From Eubacterium sp. (GTDB taxonomy: Bacteria; Bacillota; Clostridia; Oscillospirales; Acutalibacteraceae): DNA of 5,974 bases. The DNA is taken from NCBI GenBank assembly GCA_029052085.1, contig JAIDJS010000226.1, positions 1,813 through 7,786 on the forward strand, read 5' to 3'. This document shows positions 1 to 5,554 of the stretch, one piece after another (the first letter of the stretch is position 1; the number at the start of each line of letters is the position of its first letter). Position numbers and translations under genes: made by a program. The notes below the pieces were generated by a model. That model was given only the letters and a program-made list of their open reading frames with translations. It was not told the DNA's origin and made no database searches.

Positions 1-592
1 GACCTGCAAAGCCGCATGAACGATATAATCTCTCAGGATTTGTTTTATTATCGGTTTTTCCGGAGACAGTTGCAAAATCTGCTTCAACCATTCTGCTGAG
101 TAATTCATTTACAATCATTTTTCCTATGTTTTTACCTCTGTATTTGGGTAAAACCTGTATCCATTCTAATATGCCTTCTTTTGCCTCTTCGTCAAAATCA
201 GCAATTCCACAACCTATAATACTATTTGCTTTATCGTCAATTACTAAGACCCATAAATCTTTGCTATAAACTTTTGTTTTTGTGAACGATAGAATTTGGT
301 CAAAACTTACAGACAAATCGTTATATGATTTATTAATGATTTGAACTATTGAAGCAATATCAGATGTTTCTGCTGTTTTGACCGAAAATCCGTCTACTGG
401 AATTTTTTCAATATTATTTAAATTATGAATAAGTCGGAAATACTTTTCATCGGAATAGTCATTAAGATAGCTGTCATTAAAACTATTTTGATGAACTATT
501 TTCATATTTGCAGGTATTTTTATGCTTTGGTTTTTCCAGTAAGGGATGGATAAAGTGCCGCAAGGATTTTTTAAATATTCTTTTAATAGCAT
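1..592 (-). CDS. GNAT-family N-acetyltransferase, 3' end cut off by window edge
   Basis: The minus-strand frame is open from an ATG at 592 to the window edge and gives 197 residues beginning MLLKEYLKNPCGTLSIPYW. Residues about 68-197 fit a GNAT acyl-CoA-dependent acetyltransferase. The strand ILEWIQVLPKYRG (141-153) runs into the acetyl-CoA pyrophosphate-binding turn RGKNIGK (152-158), a variant of R-x-x-G-x-G/A with Asn in place of the first Gly. The late motif NPERLYRSCGFAG (185-197) is the usual GNAT ending, so only a short tail is probably missing. Residues 1-65 form an N-terminal extension seen in some clostridial GNATs (from memory). The start is fixed by AAGGTGA at 598-604, five bases upstream. 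The gene begins 27 bases after the stop of the GTPase-nuclease gene on the same strand with no terminator between, so cotranscription is likely. The substrate cannot be told from the sequence. Confidence 0.88.
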   Translation of the reverse strand, partial: MLLKEYLKNPCGTLSIPYWKNQSIKIPANMKIVHQNSFNDSYLNDYSDEKYFRLIHNLNNIEKIPVDGFSVKTAETSDIASIVQIINKSYNDLSVSFDQILSFTKTKVYSKDLWVLVIDDKANSIIGCGIADFDEEAKEGILEWIQVLPKYRGKNIGKMIVNELLSRMVEADFATVSGKTDNKTNPERLYRSCGFAG

Positions 593-597
593 ACGCT

Positions 598-604
598 TCA
601 CCTT
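598..604 (-). promoter_or_regulatory. Ribosome binding site of the GNAT gene
   Basis: On the minus strand this reads AAGGTGA and lies five bases before the ATG at 592. It sits in the 27-base gap after the upstream gene's stop codon. It supports the chosen start and separate translation of the GNAT gene from a shared transcript. Confidence 0.75.
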
Positions 605-619
605 TTTAAACATGTTTTT

Positions 620-3199
620 TTAATACTGTTGAGAAATGATTTCTCTTATATCTTCTTCTGCCTGTTCAATTTCTGACAGAAATTCCCTTGAGGAAACACG
701 CAGTGCACCATTTCCGAGAATGATAAGCTGTTCAAGCGCATCGGAGGTTACAACTCTTACTCTGTGTTTTTTTGCAAGCTCATGTGATACCTTTTCAATA
801 TACAAATCAGCAGTTTCAGCTTCTTTTGTATAAACAATATTAATGTTATTTACTTTTTCAATTTCTCTGCTGCCCCGAACCTTGTAAGCATCAAAAACAA
901 GAATTACCTCGCATTTTTTGTAGCCCTGATAATTGCAAAGAATATTTATAAGTGTATTTCTTGCAGCGTCCAGATCATCTGTAGTAATATTTTTTAGATT
1001 GTTCCACGAAAAAATAACATTATAACCGTCAACAAGCAGATATTCCTTTCCGTCATAATTCGGAGTTTTTCTGCCCTTGTATTTTTTCTTTTCCGTACTT
1101 TCCGTAAAAGTGAAATGGTTTTGATTCGGATTTCCAGAACGATTTTTTACGGGTCCGTAGGTCTGTTCAAAAATCTGCATAAGCTCTTTATCCAGAGCAA
1201 AAAGGTTACCGTTCTTATAATCTGAAATGGTTATCCTGCTGCTGTTATCTGTATATTCACTTTTGGGTGCAGATAATGCACTTGGCAGGTGCATATGGCT
1301 TTTAACCTCATTCCATTTTACATTGTAGCCGGCTCCATGGGAACAGAACACGGAATCGCAGGGATTGTCAATATCTCCGTCGCAATCGTAACCGATATTC
1401 CGTATAACCTCTTCTGCATTGTGGCATGGCTCATAGCCTTTTAAACTGCAGATAAGTTTGCCCTTGCCATGCGTATACTGCATAACATCTCTTGAATAAT
1501 CATACATAGTTGAAACGGGAGCAGTGCCGCTTATAACAGAAAACTCGCCAATATTTTCAGGGGCGTTAAAGCTGCCATACATCCGTTGAATATCCGTCAT
1601 TGCTCTGCCGATATTTTCAGTTGGGACCTCCAATGTGAATTCGTAAATCGGTTCAAGCAAAATGCTTTCTGCTGAACGAAGCCCCTGACGGACTGCACGG
1701 TAAGTTGCCTGTCTGAAATCTCCGCCCTCGGTATGCTTTGCGTGTGCTCTGCCTGAAACAAGGGTTATTTCCATATCTGTTATCGGAGAACCTGTCAAAA
1801 CGCCGATATGTGTTTTTTCATACAGGTGTGTCAGTATTAATCTTTGCCAATTCCTGTCAAGTATTTCTTCTTTACAGTCTGTTTTAAAAACAATTCCGCT
1901 GTTTCTTTCTGCCGGCTTCATCAGAAGATGAACCTCTGCATAATGCCGTAATGGTTCAAAGTGACCGATACCTTCAGTTTTTTCTGTTATCGTTTCTTTA
2001 TAGATAATATTTCCTTTGCTGAATGCTGCATTTATGCCAAAACGTTCGCTGATTACTGCCTGCAGAATTTCAAGCTGAATATCTCCCATAAGCTGAACCT
2101 GTATTTCTTTCAGTCTTTCATTCCATACAACTTTCAGCTGCGGATCCTCATTTTCCAGAATTCTCATTTTAGCAAGTGCGGTATGTGTATCTATATGATC
2201 AGGTAAATTTAATTTGTATGTAAGTACCGGTTCAAGAACAGGCAGGCTGCCGTTTTTTTCTGTTCCCAAACCATCTCCCGGATGTGTAAAGGTGATTCCC
2301 GTTACAGCGCATACAGTGCCGGCCTCTGCATTATCAATTGCCGAAAACTTATCTCCTGAGTATATTCTTATCTGATTTACCTTTTCCGAGTTCTTGTTCT
2401 TGTCAGACTTCAGGATTTCCTTAACTTTAAGGTTTCCGCCTGTTACCTTTAAGAAGGTTAGGCGCTGACCTTTATCTTCGGAAATCTTGAAAACCTTTCC
2501 TGCAAATGCACTGCCGTATTTCGGCATAATGGTATAGCTGTGCAGGCAATCTAAAAATTCCTCAACACCTGTAAGCTTCAATGCTGAACCAAACATACAG
2601 GGAAATATTTTTCTGCCTTTGATGCAGTTTATGATATCACATTTATCTATATCTTCGGTTTCATAATATTGATTCAAAAGCTTTTCATCGCATATTGCAA
2701 GATTTTCGTATAGTTCATTCTTATCATTACAGCTAAAATTAACACAGCTGTCACTGAATTTCGTTTTCAGTTCAGCTAAGATATCCTGCTTGTCCGCACT
2801 CTCTAAATCCATTTTGTTTATAAAAATAAAGCAGGGAACATTGTATTTTGCTAACAGCTTCCAGAGTGTGTGCGTGTGACTCTGAATACCATCTGTTCCG
2901 CTGATAACTAAAATTGCGTAGTCAAGAACCTGTAATGTGCGTTCCGTTTCAGCAGAAAAATCAACATGGCCCGGTGTATCAAGCAGGGTAAATTCAGTGT
3001 CTTTGTATTTTAAAACAGCCTGCTTTGAGAAAATGGTTATTCCTCGGTCTCGCTCAAGAGAAAAGGTGTCTAAAAAAGAATTTCTGTGGTCAACTCTACC
3101 AAGCTTGCTTATGCTGCCTGATTGATATAATAATGCTTCAGAAAGTGTAGTTTTTCCTGAATCAACGTGAGCCAAAACCCCAACAACAATCTTTTTCAT
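620..3199 (-). CDS. TetM-like ribosomal GTPase fused to a C-terminal Rae1/YacP-type endoribonuclease domain
   Basis: The protein has 859 residues; TetM-class proteins have about 640. Its order follows EF-G/TetM: G domain (about 1-225) with G1 AHVDSGKT (10-17), G2 ERDRGIT (49-55), G3 DTPGH (74-78), G4 NKMD (128-131) and G5 GSA (204-206); domain II (about 230-325); III (about 326-405); IV (about 413-530); and V, ending near MHL at 636-638. A linker (639-719) contains LDKELMQIFEQTYGPVK and a basic patch. Residues 720-859 match Bacillus subtilis Rae1 (YacP): YLLVDGYN (720-727), VFDAY, YTKEAETAD (790-798), TSD (818-820) and GNGALR. Likely metal ligands are Asp724, Asp770, Asp798 and Asp820. TetM proteins dislodge tetracycline from the ribosome, and Rae1 cuts mRNA in the A site, so the fusion probably acts on ribosomes in the cytosol. 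Tetracycline resistance is doubtful because the domain IV tip differs from TetM. The start has the RBS GGGGTGAGGA. It is first in an operon with the GNAT gene. Confidence 0.93.
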   Translation of the reverse strand: MKKIVVGVLAHVDSGKTTLSEALLYQSGSISKLGRVDHRNSFLDTFSLERDRGITIFSKQAVLKYKDTEFTLLDTPGHVDFSAETERTLQVLDYAILVISGTDGIQSHTHTLWKLLAKYNVPCFIFINKMDLESADKQDILAELKTKFSDSCVNFSCNDKNELYENLAICDEKLLNQYYETEDIDKCDIINCIKGRKIFPCMFGSALKLTGVEEFLDCLHSYTIMPKYGSAFAGKVFKISEDKGQRLTFLKVTGGNLKVKEILKSDKNKNSEKVNQIRIYSGDKFSAIDNAEAGTVCAVTGITFTHPGDGLGTEKNGSLPVLEPVLTYKLNLPDHIDTHTALAKMRILENEDPQLKVVWNERLKEIQVQLMGDIQLEILQAVISERFGINAAFSKGNIIYKETITEKTEGIGHFEPLRHYAEVHLLMKPAERNSGIVFKTDCKEEILDRNWQRLILTHLYEKTHIGVLTGSPITDMEITLVSGRAHAKHTEGGDFRQATYRAVRQGLRSAESILLEPIYEFTLEVPTENIGRAMTDIQRMYGSFNAPENIGEFSVISGTAPVSTMYDYSRDVMQYTHGKGKLICSLKGYEPCHNAEEVIRNIGYDCDGDIDNPCDSVFCSHGAGYNVKWNEVKSHMHLPSALSAPKSEYTDNSSRITISDYKNGNLFALDKELMQIFEQTYGPVKNRSGNPNQNHFTFTESTEKKKYKGRKTPNYDGKEYLLVDGYNVIFSWNNLKNITTDDLDAARNTLINILCNYQGYKKCEVILVFDAYKVRGSREIEKVNNINIVYTKEAETADLYIEKVSHELAKKHRVRVVTSDALEQLIILGNGALRVSSREFLSEIEQAEEDIREIISQQY

Positions 3200-3200
3200 T

Positions 3201-3210
3201 TCCTCACCCC
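3201..3210 (-). promoter_or_regulatory. Ribosome binding site of the GTPase-nuclease gene
   Basis: The minus strand reads GGGGTGAGGA just before the ATG at 3199. It is nearly the same as the site of the divergent WYL gene (GAGGTGAGGA at 3333-3342). It confirms the start, which also places the G1 loop at residues 10-17 as expected for this family. Confidence 0.75.
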
Positions 3211-3228
3211 GCTTAAGCAGTTTTAAAT

Positions 3229-3257
3229 ATCATATCATAAAGAAGCTGGAATGTAAA
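3229..3257 (-). promoter_or_regulatory. Sigma-A-type promoter for the GTPase-nuclease/GNAT operon
   Basis: On the minus strand, a -35 box TTTACA (3257-3252) is followed after exactly 17 bases by a -10 box TATGAT (3234-3229). Each box is one mismatch from consensus. Transcription would begin near 3222, giving a leader of only about 23 bases before the start codon. That leaves no room for the attenuator-type leader found upstream of tet(M). Regulation would therefore be at initiation, for example by a factor binding this intergenic region. Confidence 0.6.
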
Positions 3258-3294
3258 TTGATTATGATGATATAAAGATTCATCACTTTTTTAC

Positions 3295-3323
3295 TTGTAT
3301 TTGTAATTATTATCATATATGAT
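3295..3323 (+). promoter_or_regulatory. Probable promoter for the WYL gene pair
   Basis: A -10 box TATGAT (3318-3323) sits 17 bases after TTGTAT (3295-3300), a weak -35 box. Transcription would start near 3330, just ahead of the ribosome binding site at 3333-3342. A weak -35 box fits a regulated or weakly expressed regulator gene. The -10 box is clear; the -35 assignment is uncertain. Confidence 0.45.
3312..3323. promoter_or_regulatory. Perfect 12-bp palindrome overlapping the WYL promoter -10 box, possible operator
   Basis: ATCATATATGAT is its own reverse complement across 12 bases, and its right half is the -10 box TATGAT of the WYL gene. A protein bound here would block that promoter, so autoregulation by the first WYL protein is plausible. 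It is an AT-only palindrome apart from one C/G pair and could arise by chance, so the operator role is inferred. Confidence 0.35.
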
Positions 3324-3343
3324 TAAAGAATAGAGGTGAGGAT

Positions 3344-4582
3344 ATGGCATACAGCGAATTGATTAAGAATTTTTCTAAAATTCGTGAATATATGAGCCAG
3401 TTTTTTATTTATGGCTTTAAAAACCGAAATGAGTATCAGGAAAAAAGCGCCCGAAGCTATGATAACGAGCGCAGGAGAATAGAAAGCTGGCTTGGTGATT
3501 ATATGTCATTTCATCAGGATACAAACGGCAAAAGTACTTTTATCACCGTAGACAGCCGAACGGTTTCTCACAATCCGTTATATACTGCTTTCAAGGCAAA
3601 GAGCTTTACGGATAATGATATTATGCTTCATTTCTATATTCTTGATATTCTTTCCGATAAAACAAAAAAATCAATAAAGGAAATTGCCGATATGATTTCA
3701 GCAGATTATATTGTAAGGTTTTCCGATAATCTGCTGGATGAATCCACGATTCGGAAAAAGCTTAAGGAATATGAAAAGCTTGGTATCATTAAAAGCGAAA
3801 AGAACGGCAGGGAGTTACTTTTCTCCATTAAAGATGATAATGTAGATTTAGCAAGCTTTGTTGATGCCGTATCGTTTTACTCGGAAGAGGATCCAATCGG
3901 TGTTATTGGTTCATACATACTTGATAAATATGATAATGCGCCCGATTATTTTACCTTTAAGCATCATTATATTTTTCACGCCCTTGAAAGTGAAATTCTT
4001 TATGCAGTCTTTGAAGCGATAAAAGCTCATAAGGCTGTTGAAATAGAGACGTATTCTTTGAAGAAGGATGCTGTTGATACAAGCAGAGTTCTGCCGCTGA
4101 AGATTTATGTCAGCACGGAAAGCGGCAGGCGATATTTAATGGCATATCATTATGGTTTGAAGTGTATAACCTTTTACAGGCTTGATAATATTAAAAGGAT
4201 TTCTTTGAAAGAAATCGAAACAGAATACAAAAAATATCAGAATACAGTCAACAAGGTTAAAGAAAAGCTTTGGGGTGTTTCAATCGGAAACAGAAGCCTT
4301 GATCACATAGAAATGACACTTTTTGTTGGTGATAATGAGCAGTACATCGTTAATAGATTGGAAAGAGAAAAACGCTGCGGCAAAGTGATAATGGTTGATA
4401 AACATCATTACAAATTTGTTGCCGATGTTTATGATGCGATGGAAATGATGCCGTGGATACGAAGTTTTATCGGCAGGGTAACAAAGCTAGAATGTTCAAA
4501 TAACCTCGTTGTATCACGATTTTATGCGGATATTGAATCAATGAACAACTTGTATGGAGGTGGCGGCGATGCTGTTCAGTGA
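3344..4582 (+). CDS. WYL-domain transcriptional regulator with winged helix-turn-helix region
   Basis: This 412-residue protein has a helical N-terminus (about 1-75). A likely winged helix-turn-helix follows (about 90-162), with KSIKEIADMISADYI, then DESTIRKKLKEYEKLGI and a short wing SEKNGRELLF. The WYL domain spans about 210-288. It includes ILYAVFEAIKAHKAVEIETY and SGRRYLMAYHYG (260-271), where the GRRYL stretch is typical of WYL proteins. A WCX-like C-terminal region covers about 318-398. Family members bind ligands, in some cases nucleic acids or nucleotides, and control DNA binding. The start follows GAGGTGAGGA at 3333-3342. The gene diverges from the GTPase-nuclease operon and overlaps the next WYL gene by 14 bases. 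The last residues (Gly-rich, then DAVQ) are written in the ribosome binding site of the next gene. DNA-binding activity and targets are inferred. Confidence 0.87.
   Translation: MAYSELIKNFSKIREYMSQFFIYGFKNRNEYQEKSARSYDNERRRIESWLGDYMSFHQDTNGKSTFITVDSRTVSHNPLYTAFKAKSFTDNDIMLHFYILDILSDKTKKSIKEIADMISADYIVRFSDNLLDESTIRKKLKEYEKLGIIKSEKNGRELLFSIKDDNVDLASFVDAVSFYSEEDPIGVIGSYILDKYDNAPDYFTFKHHYIFHALESEILYAVFEAIKAHKAVEIETYSLKKDAVDTSRVLPLKIYVSTESGRRYLMAYHYGLKCITFYRLDNIKRISLKEIETEYKKYQNTVNKVKEKLWGVSIGNRSLDHIEMTLFVGDNEQYIVNRLEREKRCGKVIMVDKHHYKFVADVYDAMEMMPWIRSFIGRVTKLECSNNLVVSRFYADIESMNNLYGGGGDAVQ
4556..4563 (+). promoter_or_regulatory. Ribosome binding site that sets the start of the second WYL gene
   Basis: GGAGGTGG lies five bases before the ATG at 4569. 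It favours that start over the upstream in-frame ATG at 4554, which overlaps this site and has no good site of its own. The site lies inside the last codons of the first WYL gene, which suggests coupled translation. Confidence 0.75.
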
Positions 4583-5477
4583 GATTTACAGCAGCTATTT
4601 CAATGTTGTTGCTAAAGTGCTTGAAGAGGCTGTAAACGGAAGCTTAACCGAAAAAAGAATAAATGATATTATTATGGAAAAGGCTTTCAGCGAAAGCATA
4701 TTAAGTATTCCGAATGCATTAAAAAACGGAGACTGGAAATTGCTTGATGATAAGCTTGAAACACCGATTAAGCATACCCCGGAAATGCCGTTGACACTGC
4801 TTCAGAAACAGTGGCTCAAAGCAATTATGAATGATAAAAGGATAAAATTGTTCAGTCCTTCTATAAAAGGTCTTGAGGATATTGAATCGCTTTATGAGCA
4901 GGATACGATTGTATATTTCGACAGATATACAGACGGCGATGATTTTGAAAATCCGGAATATATTAAGATTTTTCAGACCATCCTTGAAGCACTTCATAAG
5001 AACAGAAAGATTAAAATAAGATATACGGGAAAGCAATGGAAAGAAAAAGAATTTTTCTGCTCTCCTGTTAAGCTGGAATATTCCTCTAAAAATGACAAGT
5101 TCCGGTTAAAGGCAATTGCTTTCGGAAAGCTTTTTATCCTTAATCTTTCAAAAATATCAAGCTGTGAATTATTAAATTTTGAAATTGATAAAGATGTAAA
5201 TAAGTATACGGAAGAAAGGCAAACGCTTATTCTTTATCTTTATGATAAAAGAAATGCACTTGAACGGGTTATGCTCAGCTTTTCCAATCTTGAAAAGGAA
5301 GCCGAAAGAATAGACGATTATACGTACAAGATAACAATGAAATATGATAAGGATGATGAAACGGAAATTCTTATCAGGGTATTATCCTTTGGTCCGATGA
5401 TTAGGGTAATTTCGCCTGAAAGCTTTATCAGTCAATTAAAAAACAGAATAGAAAAACAAAAAGGCTGCGAACTCTGA
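4569..5477 (+). CDS. Second WYL-domain protein, without an obvious DNA-binding domain
   Basis: From the ATG at 4569 the protein has 302 residues and begins MLFSEIYSSYFNVVAKVLEE. The first 125 residues are mostly helical and show no clear helix-turn-helix. A WYL-type domain spans about 135-205 (IFQTILEALHKNRKIKIRYTG, split here as IFQTILEALHKN and RKIKIRYTG). SPVKLEYS and KFRLKAIAFGK (177-187) stand where the WYL core normally lies, so the motif is degenerate. A WCX-like region covers about 216-295 and includes LSFGPMIRVISPESF. The gene overlaps the first WYL gene by 14 bases and is probably translated with it, so the two proteins may form a heteromer, with this one serving as ligand sensor or modulator. 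An intrinsic terminator folds around its stop codon. The WYL assignment is good; the partnership is inferred. Confidence 0.82.
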   Translation: MLFSEIYSSYFNVVAKVLEEAVNGSLTEKRINDIIMEKAFSESILSIPNALKNGDWKLLDDKLETPIKHTPEMPLTLLQKQWLKAIMNDKRIKLFSPSIKGLEDIESLYEQDTIVYFDRYTDGDDFENPEYIKIFQTILEALHKNRKIKIRYTGKQWKEKEFFCSPVKLEYSSKNDKFRLKAIAFGKLFILNLSKISSCELLNFEIDKDVNKYTEERQTLILYLYDKRNALERVMLSFSNLEKEAERIDDYTYKITMKYDKDDETEILIRVLSFGPMIRVISPESFISQLKNRIEKQKGCEL

Positions 5478-5498
5478 TTTGAGTTCGCAACTTTTTTT
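5466..5498 (+). terminator. Intrinsic terminator at the end of the WYL pair
   Basis: A perfect 9-bp stem, TGCGAACTC (5466-5474) and GAGTTCGCA (5481-5489), closes a six-base loop. It is followed by AC and seven T residues (5492-5498). The TGA stop codon (5475-5477) of the second WYL gene lies in the loop. It should end the WYL transcript and separate it from the gene that follows. Confidence 0.88.
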
Positions 5499-5520
5499 CC
5501 AAGATTCTTTTTCCATAATT

Positions 5521-5529
5521 TGTTATTAT
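5521..5529 (+). promoter_or_regulatory. Possible extended -10 promoter for the 3' unknown gene
   Basis: TGTTATTAT fits the extended -10 form TGnTATAAT with one mismatch. It lies between the WYL terminator and the ribosome binding site AAGGGA at 5540-5545. No convincing -35 box is seen at the right distance, which is tolerated for extended -10 promoters. A start near 5536 would fit the gene beginning at 5555. Confidence 0.35.
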
Positions 5530-5554
5530 GAATTTGCGAAAGGGAATAGCAGAT

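Larger units (their letters stand above)
3229..3323. repeat. Cluster of TATGAT/ATCATA hexamers in the divergent intergenic region
   Basis: Five copies of ATCATA or its complement TATGAT lie within 95 bases, at 3229-3234, 3234-3239, 3263-3268, 3312-3317 and 3318-3323. The first is the -10 box of the minus-strand promoter and the last is the -10 box of the plus-strand promoter. They could be binding sites for a shared regulator such as the WYL protein. The region is very AT-rich, so some copies may be chance. Confidence 0.3.

Noticed and set aside
608..617. Palindrome AAACATGTTT between the GTPase and GNAT genes, as a terminator
   Set aside because: The 10-bp palindrome is nearly all AT, has no loop and no following T tract on the minus strand, so it cannot form a useful terminator.
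636..833. Plus-strand open frame opposite the nuclease domain
   Set aside because: It lies antisense within the strongly supported GTPase-nuclease gene, has no ribosome binding site and gives a Ser-rich protein with no recognisable motif.
1961..2206. Plus-strand open frame inside the GTPase gene
   Set aside because: It is antisense to domain III/IV coding sequence, and its Phe/Tyr/Cys-rich product looks like a reverse-frame shadow.
2937..3125. Plus-strand open frame opposite the G domain
   Set aside because: It is antisense to the conserved G1-G3 region, whose protein motifs explain the sequence.
620..3199. Calling this gene tet(M) or a proven tetracycline resistance gene
   Set aside because: The protein has an extra nuclease domain, a different domain IV tip and no room for a tet(M)-type attenuator leader, so only the broad GTPase family is supported.
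4554..4568. Upstream ATG for the second WYL gene
   Set aside because: GGAGGTGG at 4556-4563 overlaps this codon and is correctly spaced for the ATG at 4569, and WYL proteins of this kind tend to start with a sequence like MLFSEIY.
4719..5036. Minus-strand open frame of 105 codons inside the second WYL gene
   Set aside because: It is antisense to a well-supported gene, has no convincing ribosome binding site and shows no family resemblance.
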